Assembly: GCF_013181195.1 (NCBI RefSeq)
Contig: NZ_SMZP01000010.1
Coordinates: 1-64,000, forward strand
Length of the DNA stretch: 64,000 bases
Direction: 5' to 3'
Origin: Caulobacter sp. RHG1
Lineage (GTDB): Bacteria > Pseudomonadota > Alphaproteobacteria > Caulobacterales > Caulobacteraceae
Shown: positions 42,690 through 51,720 of the stretch, in pieces
Position numbering within the stretch: position 1 is the first letter of the stretch
Layout: every line of letters starts with the position of its first letter
Program-made: the position numbers and the translations under genes
The notes under the pieces: generated by a model
What the model was told of the DNA's origin: nothing
Databases searched by the model: none
Seen by the model: only the letters and a program-made list of their open reading frames with translations

Positions 42690-42922
42690 GCACTGCCTTG
42701 CGGCGAGGCGGGGGAAATAGCCCGTACATTTCGGGGACGCAAGCCCGGTTTTTCGGAAAGTGTGGAAAACTTCGCGCAACGCCGTTCGATCATGGAGCAG
42801 CCCACCCTGGTTAAGCCGCCTTCAGAGGATCTGAGCGTGACAGTCCGGCATGATTGGTGTCCATGAACCCTCTCATTTACGGAGCGACGGGCAGGTCGTT
42901 CCGCCGTGCACGAGGATCCCGT

Positions 42923-44668
42923 ATGCGTCGTCTTCTGTCGCCTTCCCTGCTCGCCCCCTCCCTGCTGACCCTGGCGCTGCTGGCCCCGGTCGCCGCGCAG
43001 GCCGAGTCGATCCCGCTGGCCCCGACGCCCGCAAAGCCGGTCTCAGCCTCGACGACGGCGAAGGGCATGGTCGCGGCGGCCAATCCGCTGGCCGTCGAGG
43101 CGGGCCTGCGGGTGCTGCGCGACGGCGGCTCGGCGGTCGATGCCGCCGTCGCCATCCAGGCGGTGCTGAGCCTGGTCGAGCCGCAGAGCTCGGGCCTGGG
43201 CGGCGGCGCGTTCATGGTGTTCTACGACGCCAAGACCGGCAAGGTGACCGCCTATGACGGCCGCGAGAAGGCCCCAAACGGCGCGGGGCCGGACATGTTC
43301 ATGGGCGCGGACGGCAAGCCGCTGCCGTTCGTGACCGCCCTGCTGTCGGGCCGCTCGACCGGCGTGCCCGGCGCGGTGGCCATGCTGGCCCATGCCCAGA
43401 AGGCGCACGGCAAGTCGCCCTGGAACACCCTCTTCAAGGACGCCGAGACCCTGGCCGCCGACGGCTTCACGGTCAGCCCGCGCCTGGCCGGCATGATCAA
43501 CGGCCGCTCGCCCCAGGCCGGCCAGCCCGACGCGGTCAAGTACTTCACCAAGCCCGACGGGACCCGCTACCAGGCCGGCGACGTGCTGAAGAACCCGGCC
43601 TATGCGGAAACCCTGCGCCGGCTTGCGGCCGAGGGTCCGTCCGCCCTGTACGAAGGTCCGATCGCCCAGGCCATCGTCGACCGCGTCCACGAGGGCGAGC
43701 TGCCGGGCAGCATCAGCCTGGAAGACCTCAAGACCTACAAGCCGCGCGAAGCGGCCGCCCTGTGCCGTCCGTGGAAGGTCTATCAGGTCTGCGTGCCCAA
43801 TCCTCAATCGTCGGGTCTGGCGATCATCCAGGCGCTGCAGATGCTGGAGCACACCGACATCGGCAAGCGCGGCCCGACCGATCCGGTCGCCTGGACCCAG
43901 CTGGCCCAGGCCGAGCGCGTCATGTACGCCGACCGCGACCGCTATGTCGGCGACCCGGACTTCGTCACCGTGCCGGTCGCCGGCCTGCTGGATCCCAAAT
44001 ACGTCGCCCAGCGCGCCAAGCTGATCACCGACACCGCCGGCGCGCCGCCGCCGTTCGGCCACCCCAAAGGCGCGCCCAAGGTCGGGGTCGACCTGACCCA
44101 GGAGCCGGGCGGCACCACTCACCTGGTCGTGGCCGATCCGCAGGGCAACGTGGTGTCAATGACCACCACGGTAGAGAGCATCTTCGGCAACGGCCGGATG
44201 GTGGGCGGCTTCTTCCTCAACAACCAGCTGACCGACTTCTCGTTCACCCCGACCGAGAAGGACGGCGCCCCGGCCGCCAACGCCATCGCGGCGGGCAAGC
44301 GACCGCGCTCGTCGATGGCCCCGCTGATCGTTCTGGACAAGAAGGGCAAGTTCCTGGCCGCCGTCGGCTCGCCGGGCGGCAACGCCATCCTGTCCTACAA
44401 CCTCAAAGCCATGGTCGGCCTGTTCTACTGGGGCCTGAACATGCAGGAGGCGGTGTCGCTTCCCAACCTGGTGGCGCGCGGCGAGAACTTCTCGGGCGAC
44501 GCCGACCGCTTCGGTCCCGCCATGCTGGACGCGTTGAACAAGCGCGGCGTGAAGGTGCGGGTCGGCCAGCTGGAGACCTCGGGCCTGCACGGCGTCATCG
44601 TGCGTCCGAACGGCGTGCTGGAGGGCGGAGCCGACCCTCGCCGCGAAGGCGTCGCCAAGGGCCTCTAG
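42923..44668 (+). CDS. ggt: Gamma-glutamyltransferase
   Basis: The product is 581 residues from the ATG at 42923. It has a signal peptide (LLSPSLLAPSLLTLALLAPVAAQAE) and the Ntn-hydrolase precursor layout. The autocleavage threonine is in EPGGTTHLVVADPQGNVVSMTTTVES, with PRSSMAPLIV and GSPGGNAILSY later. It moves glutamyl groups from glutathione in the periplasm. It is the first clearly chromosomal protein gene right of the tRNA. An in-frame start 69 bases upstream would precede the signal peptide and is unlikely. Confidence 0.95.
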   Translation: MRRLLSPSLLAPSLLTLALLAPVAAQAESIPLAPTPAKPVSASTTAKGMVAAANPLAVEAGLRVLRDGGSAVDAAVAIQAVLSLVEPQSSGLGGGAFMVFYDAKTGKVTAYDGREKAPNGAGPDMFMGADGKPLPFVTALLSGRSTGVPGAVAMLAHAQKAHGKSPWNTLFKDAETLAADGFTVSPRLAGMINGRSPQAGQPDAVKYFTKPDGTRYQAGDVLKNPAYAETLRRLAAEGPSALYEGPIAQAIVDRVHEGELPGSISLEDLKTYKPREAAALCRPWKVYQVCVPNPQSSGLAIIQALQMLEHTDIGKRGPTDPVAWTQLAQAERVMYADRDRYVGDPDFVTVPVAGLLDPKYVAQRAKLITDTAGAPPPFGHPKGAPKVGVDLTQEPGGTTHLVVADPQGNVVSMTTTVESIFGNGRMVGGFFLNNQLTDFSFTPTEKDGAPAANAIAAGKRPRSSMAPLIVLDKKGKFLAAVGSPGGNAILSYNLKAMVGLFYWGLNMQEAVSLPNLVARGENFSGDADRFGPAMLDALNKRGVKVRVGQLETSGLHGVIVRPNGVLEGGADPRREGVAKGL

Positions 44669-44883
44669 AGGCCGTCCAGGCCCGCCTCGACCTCGGCGCG
44701 GGAGAAGACCTCCTCCTGGCCGTCCTGCAGCAGGTCGGCGGCGGCGGCTTCCTCGACCGCGACCATCGCGGCGACGCGTCGCAGCGCGGCCGAGGCGTCG
44801 GGGGCCTCGACGGTGATCTCGTGGATCGGCAGGCTGTCGGGCGAGGCGCCGAGCTTCACGGCGATGGTCCAGGTCGTGGTCAT
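44665..44883 (-). CDS. Small hypothetical protein after the histidine kinase gene
   Basis: The 72-residue acidic product begins MTTTWTIAVKLGASPDSLPI. It is not recognised. It follows the histidine kinase gene by 14 bases on the same strand and its end overlaps the end of ggt by 4 bases, so it is probably the last gene of the sixA-like operon. Confidence 0.7.
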   Translation of the reverse strand: MTTTWTIAVKLGASPDSLPIHEITVEAPDASAALRRVAAMVAVEEAAAADLLQDGQEEVFSRAEVEAGLDGL

Positions 44884-44897
44884 CAGCGCCTCCTGGG

Positions 44898-46388
44898 TTA
44901 TTCGGCGGGCGCGTCCGCCTGATCACCGGCTTCCGGCAGCGCCTCGGGAACGCCGGCCAGGTTAAGATCGAACACCGAACCGCCCGGTCCGGTTTCCACC
45001 AGGGTCAGGTCTCCGCCGTGACCCTGGGCCAGCTCACGGGCGATGGCCAGGCCCAGACCGGTGCCGCCGCGCCGGGCCGAGCCGACGAAGGGCTGGAAGA
45101 GATTGGCCCGCGCCCGCTCGGGCACGCCGGGGCCGTCGTCCGACAGCCGCAGGATGCTGTGGCCGTCGGCGCGACGCAGCTCGACGAACACCTTGCCCTT
45201 GCCGCCGCGGTCCGGCGCGCCCTCGATGGCCTCGCGGGCGTTGCGGAACAGATTGGTGAGGATGCGGTGCAGCTGGTCCGGGTCGGCCTGGACCTGGGCG
45301 CGCGGGTCGATGACCGTCTCCAGCGCCACGCCTTGCGGCGTCAAGCCAGCGTCCTCGGCGGCCATCTCCAGCGCGGGGCGCAGCGGCGTGATGCGGACCA
45401 CCGGCGCCGGCTCCTTGGACTTGCCATAGGCCATGACGTCCGAGGCCAGGGTAATGGCGCGGTCCAGAGCCCGTTCCAGACGCGGCAAGGCCTGGGCCAC
45501 CTTGGGGTCGCCCAGGGCGGCCAGGCGGTCCGACGCCATCTGGGCGCTGGTCAGCATGTTGCGCAGGTCGTGATTGATCTTGGCCACCGCCTCGCCCAGG
45601 GCCGCCAGGCGGGCCTTGGACGACAGGGCGGCCAGCAGGTCGGCCTGCATGCGGTCCAGTTCGGCCTCGGCGCGGCCGATCTCGTCGCGGCGCTTGGACA
45701 CCACGATGCGGGCGGCCGGATCGTCGGGGTCGCCGCGGAAGGCTTCCATGGCCCGGGTGATGCGCTGCATCGGACGGACCAGGAAGATGTTCAGGAAGGC
45801 GTAGACGAACAGGCCCGCCAGCGCGGCGACGAAGACGGTGACGCCGGCCAGACGCCAGAAATAGCTGACCAGCTGAGCCTTCAGCGGCGCGTCGGGAAGC
45901 ACCACCTCGACGAACTCGGCCTTGCGGTAGCGCGGCTCGGCCATCACGCGAACCATGCTGCCCTTGGGGCTGGTCAGGGTGAAGAACGGGGCGGCCAGCC
46001 ACGAGCCGGGGTTCTGGCGGCGCAGGTCGACGAGGTACGGGACCTTGAACGGCTCCTTGGGCGGCAGCACCAGGCGGCGCGCGCCGTCGGCCTGGACGGC
46101 GACGGTGACGGCGCCGGCCTGGTCGAACATCTGGTTGGCGACCGCGTCGCTGACCCGCAGCTCGGGATCGGACTCGGCGATGGTCGAGGCCAATTCGCCA
46201 GCCCGCACGCGGTCCAACAGCCACTGCTCCTCATAGGCCGCCAGGGTCGGCGGTACGATCAGCAGGCCGCCAAACGCCACGACGATGGCGGTGAACAGCA
46301 GCAGACGCGCCGACAGGCCGCCGGGCCACGGAAAGCGTCTCCGAGGCGGGGCGGTGTCAATCACGGGCGGCGAAACCGTTTCGACCAT
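44898..46388 (-). CDS. Membrane sensor histidine kinase
   Basis: The 496-residue product has two membrane helices (about 27-50 and 184-205), a periplasmic sensor region between them, a HAMP domain, and a dimerisation box GEAVAKINHDLRNML with the phospho-acceptor His. The ATPase domain has LTNLFRNAREAIE (N box), DDGPGVPERA and GGTGLGLAIARELAQGHGG. It has no adjacent response regulator. It begins 9 bases after the TVP38-type gene stop. Confidence 0.92.
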   Translation of the reverse strand: MVETVSPPVIDTAPPRRRFPWPGGLSARLLLFTAIVVAFGGLLIVPPTLAAYEEQWLLDRVRAGELASTIAESDPELRVSDAVANQMFDQAGAVTVAVQADGARRLVLPPKEPFKVPYLVDLRRQNPGSWLAAPFFTLTSPKGSMVRVMAEPRYRKAEFVEVVLPDAPLKAQLVSYFWRLAGVTVFVAALAGLFVYAFLNIFLVRPMQRITRAMEAFRGDPDDPAARIVVSKRRDEIGRAEAELDRMQADLLAALSSKARLAALGEAVAKINHDLRNMLTSAQMASDRLAALGDPKVAQALPRLERALDRAITLASDVMAYGKSKEPAPVVRITPLRPALEMAAEDAGLTPQGVALETVIDPRAQVQADPDQLHRILTNLFRNAREAIEGAPDRGGKGKVFVELRRADGHSILRLSDDGPGVPERARANLFQPFVGSARRGGTGLGLAIARELAQGHGGDLTLVETGPGGSVFDLNLAGVPEALPEAGDQADAPAE

Positions 46389-46397
46389 CCGGGGCGG

Positions 46398-47147
46398 CTA
46401 CTTCTCGTCCAAGGGCATCGGCAAGGGCGCAGCGTTGCGCCCTTTGCGCCAATGGCGCCACAACGGCGGCAGAAAGGCCAGAACGCCCATGCCGATGATC
46501 GGAAGATAGATCCGCGGCGACAAGAGGGTCTCGATGCTGACGTCGCCGCCCCTCGCGAAAATATGGCCCAGCCCCGCGCCGATGCCGGCATAGACGAACG
46601 AACTGGGCGCCATGCCTAAGAAAGAGGCCGGCAGGAAGGTCCGGATGCGGAGGTTCATCACCCCCGAGGCGATATTGACGATCAGCAGCGGAAAGGCCGG
46701 GATCAGACGCAGAGTCAGAAGGTAGGCGAAGGCGTCCTGCTTGAAGCCCGCCTCGGCGCGGGTCAGGAACGCGCTGGGCTTGCGCCGCAGAGAGTCGCCG
46801 AAGGCGGTGCGGAACACCAGATAGGTGACGGTTGAACCGCCGGTGGCCCCGGTCACGGCCGCGAAGCCGCCGGCGATGGGGCCAAACAGGAAGCCGGCGC
46901 TCAGCGACATGATCAGGGCGCCGGGCAGCGACACCGCCACCAGGCCGACATAGAGCGCCAGATAGATCGCCAGGCACTGCAGCGGCTTTTCGGCGGCGAA
47001 GGCCTGCAGCTCGGCGCCGCGGGCCCGCAGTTCGTGCAGGGACAGGTGCTCGGTCAGGCCGCTGGCCAGAACCACCGCGAACAGGACCACGATGACCGCG
47101 AGCGGCCCGAAGCGGCGGAGCAGCAGCAGGGCCTTGTCACGGGTCAT
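46398..47147 (-). CDS. TVP38/TMEM64-family membrane protein
   Basis: The 249-residue product has five to six membrane segments and the VTT-domain block GALIMSLSAGFLFGPIAGGFAAVTGATGGSTVTYLVFRTAFG. A second block is LTLRLIPAFPLLIVNIASGVMNLRIRTFLPASFLGMAPSSFVYAGIGAGLG. DedA-related proteins of this type take part in lipid movement. It overlaps pyrD by 4 bases. Confidence 0.92.
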   Translation of the reverse strand: MTRDKALLLLRRFGPLAVIVVLFAVVLASGLTEHLSLHELRARGAELQAFAAEKPLQCLAIYLALYVGLVAVSLPGALIMSLSAGFLFGPIAGGFAAVTGATGGSTVTYLVFRTAFGDSLRRKPSAFLTRAEAGFKQDAFAYLLTLRLIPAFPLLIVNIASGVMNLRIRTFLPASFLGMAPSSFVYAGIGAGLGHIFARGGDVSIETLLSPRIYLPIIGMGVLAFLPPLWRHWRKGRNAAPLPMPLDEK

Positions 47148-48202
47148 TTCTGGCCGACCGCGTCCTCGACCGCCGCAAAGCCGTCGGCCCGCAGGCGGGC
47201 GGCCAGGTCGCGCTTGATGCGGGTGACCAGGCCAGGACCGCCATAGACCAGGGCCGAATAGAGCTGCACGGCGCGAGCGCCGGCGCGGATCTTGGCATAG
47301 GCCCCGGCGCCGTCGGCGATCCCGCCCGCCCCGATCAGGGCCACGCGGCCGGCCGCGGCGGCGTGGAAGCGGGCCAGCACCGCCGTCGAGGCGTCCAGCA
47401 GCGGCGCACCTGACAGGCCGCCGCCCTCGCCCTTCCGCGCCGACTTCAGGCTGTCGGGGCGGGCGATGGTGGTGTTGCTGACGATGATGGCGTCCAGGCC
47501 CGCCCCGACCACGGCCTCGACGATGGCCTCGACCTCGCCGTCCTCCAGGTCGGGGGCGACCTTCAGGAAGATCGGATAGTCGCGGCCCGAGGCGATCTTC
47601 AGGGCTTCGCGGGTCTCGGAGATCCGCCCAAGCAACTCCTCCAGCGCCGCCTTGGTCTGCAGGGCGCGCAGGCCCGGCGTGTTGGGCGAGGAGATGTTGG
47701 CGGTGAAATAGTCCGACAGGCCCCACAGGCGCGACAGGCCGGTGACGTAGTCCTGGATGCGGTCGCCGGCGTCCTTGTTGGCCCCGATATTGGCGCCGAC
47801 GACGCCGCCTTTGTCCTTGCGGGCCGAAAGTCGCTGGACGAAGGGCTCGAGGCCGCCATTGTTGAAGCCCATGCGGTTGATCACCGCCTGGTCTTCGGTC
47901 AGGCGGAACAGGCGCGGGCGCGGATTGCCCGCCTGGGCCAAGGGCGTGACGGTGCCCGCCTCGACGAAGCCGAAGCCGGCGGCCAGCATGGCGTCCGGAA
48001 CCTCGGCGTTCTTGTCGAAGCCAGCGGCCAAGCCCACGCAGTTGGGCAGATCAAGGCCCGCCAGGCGGATCGCCAGGATCGGATCGTCCGGCCCGCCCTC
48101 GCGCGGACCCAGACCCCACTTCAGGCCGCGGATGGCCCAGCCGTGCGCGTCCTCGGGATCGAAGGCGTGCAGGACCCGGGCGGCGACGTCGTGAAGGCTC
48201 AT
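47144..48202 (-). CDS. pyrD: Dihydroorotate dehydrogenase (quinone), class 2
   Basis: The 352-residue product has the class 2 layout: a short N-terminal quinone-site extension (MSLHDVAARVLHAFDPEDAHGWAI), NRMGFNNGG, the catalytic serine loop NISSPNTPGLR and FMN-site IVSNTTIARP and GGIADGAGAYAKIRAGA. It makes orotate for pyrimidine synthesis at the inner membrane. It is translationally coupled to DUF952 and TVP38 genes by 4-base overlaps. Confidence 0.97.
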   Translation of the reverse strand: MSLHDVAARVLHAFDPEDAHGWAIRGLKWGLGPREGGPDDPILAIRLAGLDLPNCVGLAAGFDKNAEVPDAMLAAGFGFVEAGTVTPLAQAGNPRPRLFRLTEDQAVINRMGFNNGGLEPFVQRLSARKDKGGVVGANIGANKDAGDRIQDYVTGLSRLWGLSDYFTANISSPNTPGLRALQTKAALEELLGRISETREALKIASGRDYPIFLKVAPDLEDGEVEAIVEAVVGAGLDAIIVSNTTIARPDSLKSARKGEGGGLSGAPLLDASTAVLARFHAAAAGRVALIGAGGIADGAGAYAKIRAGARAVQLYSALVYGGPGLVTRIKRDLAARLRADGFAAVEDAVGQK

Positions 48203-48543
48203 GCGAGATGGTCGCTCAGTTGGGGCACGCCGTCGGCGTCCAGGGTCAGATCGTCTTGGGTCAGCACTTCGCCGACCAGCAGGGGGCGATAGAGGTGTGG
48301 GAACAGGGCTCCGCCGCGCGAGGCTTCCCACTTCAGAGCCTCGCCCAGGCCCTCGGCCTCCACGCCCAGCAGGACGAGGTCGGCCTGGTCCTTGAAATAC
48401 TTGGCGGCGGTTTCCTGGGCCTGATCGTGGGCCGACAGGTGAATGTAGCCGTCCTGATGATCGACGGCCGAACCCTCGAACCGGCCGGCCGCCTTGGCGG
48501 CGTCCCACTCGGCGCGGGACAGGATCTTGTAGATCAGGGTCAT
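48199..48543 (-). CDS. DUF952 protein
   Basis: The 114-residue product matches DUF952: TLIYKILSRAEWDAAKAAGRFEGSAVDHQDGYIHLSAHDQAQETAAKYF and a C-terminal ALFPHLYRPL block. Its activity is not known. It sits between the phosphatase and pyrD genes with 4-base overlaps. Confidence 0.92.
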   Translation of the reverse strand: MTLIYKILSRAEWDAAKAAGRFEGSAVDHQDGYIHLSAHDQAQETAAKYFKDQADLVLLGVEAEGLGEALKWEASRGGALFPHLYRPLLVGEVLTQDDLTLDADGVPQLSDHLA

Positions 48544-49049
48544 TCGCCGCCGGCTCCGCCGTTTTCGCTCACGAAGAGAATGTGTTCCAGCACCGGGGCG
48601 CTTTCCCCGCGCCAGACGAAGGTCACGACCGTCGAGGTCGGGAAGCGGCCGCGCAGCTTGTTGATCTGGATCGGCGTCGCGCCGGCCTGCACCGCCAGGC
48701 GCAGGGCCAGTTCGTGCATGCCCGGATTGTGGCCGACAATCATCACCGTGCCGTCGGGGTCGTGATCCTCGATCGCCTGGGCGATCTCCTCCGGATCGGC
48801 GTGATAGAGGTCGCGCAGGTGCTCCAGCCTGGCCTGCGGGAAGCTGGCGGCGACCTCGTCGGCGGTCTGCCGCGTGCGGCGCGCCGAGGAGACCAGCATC
48901 AGGTCGGGCGTGTAGCCCAGCCCGGCCAGCACCCGCCCCATGACGGCCGCGTCGGCGCGACCGCTGTCGGCCAGCGCCCGCTCGAAATCGCCGCCGCTTT
49001 GGGCGTGCCGCTCGGCCTTGCCGTGGCGCATCAGGATCAGTCGGTCCAT
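48540..49049 (-). CDS. SixA-like histidine phosphatase
   Basis: The 169-residue product starts LILMRHGKAER, the RHG phospho-acceptor motif. SSARRTRQTA, VMIVGHNPGMHELA and a C-terminal histidine-phosphatase end follow. SixA removes phosphate from HPt histidines in other bacteria; the partner here is unknown. It opens the chain of overlapping genes that ends with the histidine kinase and is divergent from metX. Confidence 0.9.
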   Translation of the reverse strand: MDRLILMRHGKAERHAQSGGDFERALADSGRADAAVMGRVLAGLGYTPDLMLVSSARRTRQTADEVAASFPQARLEHLRDLYHADPEEIAQAIEDHDPDGTVMIVGHNPGMHELALRLAVQAGATPIQINKLRGRFPTSTVVTFVWRGESAPVLEHILFVSENGGAGGE

Positions 49050-49124
49050 GCGCCCTCCATAGCCGTCCCACGCGCCATCAGGAAGTCGGGTTGACACGTT
49101 GTTCGCCAAGCGCTCCAAGGCGAC

Positions 49125-50279
49125 ATGGCTGCGCTCGATCTGTTCACACCCGTCCTGTCCGGCGGGGGAACCTGGCGGTTTCCCGCGAACGAACCCTTGC
49201 GGCTCGATTCCGGCGGCATGATCGAAGGGCTGGAGGTCGGCTACCAGACCTACGGGACCCTCAACGCCGACAAGTCCAACGCCGTCCTGATCTGCCACGC
49301 CCTGACCGGCGACCAGTATGTGGCCTCGCCGCACCCGACCACGGGCAAGCCCGGCTGGTGGCTGCGGCTGATCGGCCCGGGCAAGCCGCTGGATCCCGAG
49401 CGCCACTTCATCATCTGCTCGAACGTGATCGGCGGCTGCATGGGCTCGACCGGTCCCGGCTCGATCAATCCGGCGACAGGCAAGGCCTATGGCCTGACCT
49501 TCCCGGTCATCACCGTGCCCGACATGGTCCGCGCCCAGGCCATGCTGGTGAAGGCGCTGGGCATCGATACCCTGTTCGCGGTGATCGGCGGCTCGATGGG
49601 CGGCATGCAGGCCCAGCAGTGGGCGGTGGACTATCCCGAGCGCGTGTTCAGCGTCGTGGTGCTGGCCTCGGCCTCCCGGCACTCGGCCCAGAACATCGCC
49701 TTCCACGAGGTGGGCCGCCAGGCGATCATGGCCGATCCCGACTGGCGCGGCGGCGCCTATGCCGAGCAGGGCGTCCAGCCCGGCAAGGGCCTGGCCGTGG
49801 CCCGGATGGCCGCCCACATCACCTATCTGTCGGAACCGGCCCTGCAGCGGAAATTCGGCCGCGAGCTGAAGCGTGACGGCCTGTCGTGGGGCTTCGACGC
49901 CGACTTCCAGGTCGAGAGCTACCTGCGTCACCAGGGCGCCAGCTTCGTCGACCGCTTCGACGCCAACAGTTATCTCTACATCACCCGGGCCACCGACTAT
50001 TTCGACATCGCCGCCGCCCATGGCGGGGTGCTGGCAAAGGCCTTCACCCGCGCCCGCGACGTGCGGTTCTGCGTGCTCAGCTTCTCCAGCGACTGGCTGT
50101 ATCCCACCGCCGAGAGCCGCCACCTGGTGCGCGCCCTGACCGCCGCCGGCGCCCGCGCGGCCTTCGCCGAGATCGAGAGCGACAAGGGCCACGACGCCTT
50201 CCTGCTGGACGAGCCGGTAATGGACGCGGCGCTGGAAGGCTTCCTGGCCTCGGCCGAACGCGATCGGGGACTGACGTGA
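49125..50279 (+). CDS. metX: Homoserine O-acetyltransferase
   Basis: The 384-residue alpha/beta-hydrolase has GGSMGGMQAQQWAVDYPE (catalytic serine), CHALTGDQYVAS, FSSDWLYPTAESRHL (Asp) and a C-terminal KGHDAFLLD (His). It starts methionine synthesis by acetylating (or succinylating) homoserine. It overlaps metW by 4 bases. A TTGACA hexamer at 49092-49097 may be its -35 element. Confidence 0.97.
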   Translation: MAALDLFTPVLSGGGTWRFPANEPLRLDSGGMIEGLEVGYQTYGTLNADKSNAVLICHALTGDQYVASPHPTTGKPGWWLRLIGPGKPLDPERHFIICSNVIGGCMGSTGPGSINPATGKAYGLTFPVITVPDMVRAQAMLVKALGIDTLFAVIGGSMGGMQAQQWAVDYPERVFSVVVLASASRHSAQNIAFHEVGRQAIMADPDWRGGAYAEQGVQPGKGLAVARMAAHITYLSEPALQRKFGRELKRDGLSWGFDADFQVESYLRHQGASFVDRFDANSYLYITRATDYFDIAAAHGGVLAKAFTRARDVRFCVLSFSSDWLYPTAESRHLVRALTAAGARAAFAEIESDKGHDAFLLDEPVMDAALEGFLASAERDRGLT

Positions 50280-50944
50280 GCGATATCGCCATCCGCGAGG
50301 ACTTCCGCGAGATCCTGCGCCTGGTGCGCCCCGGCGCGCGGGTGCTGGACGTCGGCTGTGGCGAAGGCGTGCTGCTGGACCTCCTGGCGCATGAGAAACA
50401 GGTCGACGCCCGGGGCCTGGAGATCAGCGCCAACGGCGTGGCCGCCTGCATGGCGCGGGGCCTGTCGGTCGTGCAGGGCGACGCCGACCAGGACCTGGAC
50501 CACTTCCCCGACCGATCCTTCGACTACGCCGTACTGTCCCAGACCCTGCAGGCGACGCGCAATCCGCGCCACGTGCTCGACGAGTTGCTGCGCATCGCCG
50601 ACCGGGCCATCGTCTCGTTCCCCAATTTCGGCCACTGGCGGGTGCGCTGGTCGCTGCTGAGCCGTGGCCGGATGCCCGAGACCAAGGCCCTGCCGCTGCC
50701 CTGGTGGGCGACGCCGAACATCCACCTGTGCACCCTGGCCGACTTCATGGCCCTGACCGCGGATCTGAACCTGCGCGTCGACGCCTGCGCGGCCTTCGCC
50801 GGCAACGGCCCAGCGCGGTCGATGAACCCCACCGGCGCGCTGGAAAACTGGCGCACCGAGACCTGCCTGTTCATGCTCAGCCGCAACGGCGGCGTCCCGA
50901 GCAGGGAACTTCCGACCGCTTCGGGCGATCTCTTCGACGGATGA
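50276..50944 (+). CDS. metW: MetW methyltransferase-fold protein
   Basis: The product is 222 residues from a GTG start overlapping the metX stop (GTGA). The SAM-binding motif is RVLDVGCGEGVLLDLLA, with MetW signatures YAVLSQTLQATRNPRHVLDELLRI and VSFPNFGHWRVRWSLLSRGRMP. It works with MetX in methionine synthesis. A short, divergent C-terminal tail follows. Confidence 0.95.
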   Translation: MSDIAIREDFREILRLVRPGARVLDVGCGEGVLLDLLAHEKQVDARGLEISANGVAACMARGLSVVQGDADQDLDHFPDRSFDYAVLSQTLQATRNPRHVLDELLRIADRAIVSFPNFGHWRVRWSLLSRGRMPETKALPLPWWATPNIHLCTLADFMALTADLNLRVDACAAFAGNGPARSMNPTGALENWRTETCLFMLSRNGGVPSRELPTASGDLFDG

Positions 50945-51720
50945 AGACCCTGCGTCTGATGACTTACAACGTCCACCGCTGCGTGGGCACCGACCGCAAG
51001 CTCGATGTCGAGCGTGTGGCAGAGGTCATTGCGGCCGAACAGCCGGACGTCGTCGCCTTGCAGGAGCTGGACGTCGGCCGCATGCGCACCCGCAGCGTCG
51101 ACCAGGCCCATCGCCTGGCAGAACTGCTGAAGATGACCTTCCATTTCCATCCGGCCATGACGGTCGAGGAAGAGCTCTACGGCGACGCCATCCTGACCGC
51201 CCTGCCCGAGCGCCGGATCAAGGCCAAGGAACTGCCGCTGTATCGCCGGGTGCCGGGCCTGGAGCCGCGCGGCGCCCTGTGGGTCGAGGTGGAGTTCGAG
51301 GGCCAGAAGGTCCAGATCATCAACACCCACCTGGGCCTGATCCCTCAGGAGCAGAAGCGCCAGGCCGCTGCTCTGTTGGGTCCCGACTGGATGGGCGACG
51401 ATAAGTGGGTCGCCCCCGGCGTGGTGCTGGGCGATTTCAACGCCACGCCCTATTCGGCGACCTACCGGATGCTGCGTACGGCCCTGCGCGACGCCCAGGC
51501 GCCGACGCCGACCTGGCCGCGCCCGGCCACGGCGACCTTCCCGTCCAGCTTCCCGTTCATGCGCATCGACCACGTCTTCCTGACCAAGGGCCTGGAGACG
51601 CGCGGCGTGCGGTCGCCCTACGACGCTCGCGCGAGGCTGGCCTCGGACCACCTGCCGCTGGTGGTCGACCTGGAGATCATTCCTGCAGCCGCTCCGGCGG
51701 CAGGGGCGGCGGCTCCGTAA
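50941..51720 (+). CDS. Endonuclease/exonuclease/phosphatase-family protein
   Basis: The 259-residue product has the EEP fold motifs TYNVHRCVG, VVALQELDVG, TVEEELYGDAILTA, NTHLGL, LGDFNATPYS and a C-terminal SDHLPLVVDLE. It may act on a phospholipid, nucleotide or nucleic acid; the sequence does not say. It overlaps metW by 4 bases and its end overlaps the end of the phospholipase D-like gene by 44 bases. Confidence 0.9.
   Translation: MKTLRLMTYNVHRCVGTDRKLDVERVAEVIAAEQPDVVALQELDVGRMRTRSVDQAHRLAELLKMTFHFHPAMTVEEELYGDAILTALPERRIKAKELPLYRRVPGLEPRGALWVEVEFEGQKVQIINTHLGLIPQEQKRQAAALLGPDWMGDDKWVAPGVVLGDFNATPYSATYRMLRTALRDAQAPTPTWPRPATATFPSSFPFMRIDHVFLTKGLETRGVRSPYDARARLASDHLPLVVDLEIIPAAAPAAGAAAP

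Noticed and set aside
49050..49124. Possible SAM riboswitch before metX.
   Set aside because: The 75-base gap between metX and the divergent phosphatase gene is short and shows none of the conserved SAM-II elements I know; only a -35-like TTGACA is visible.
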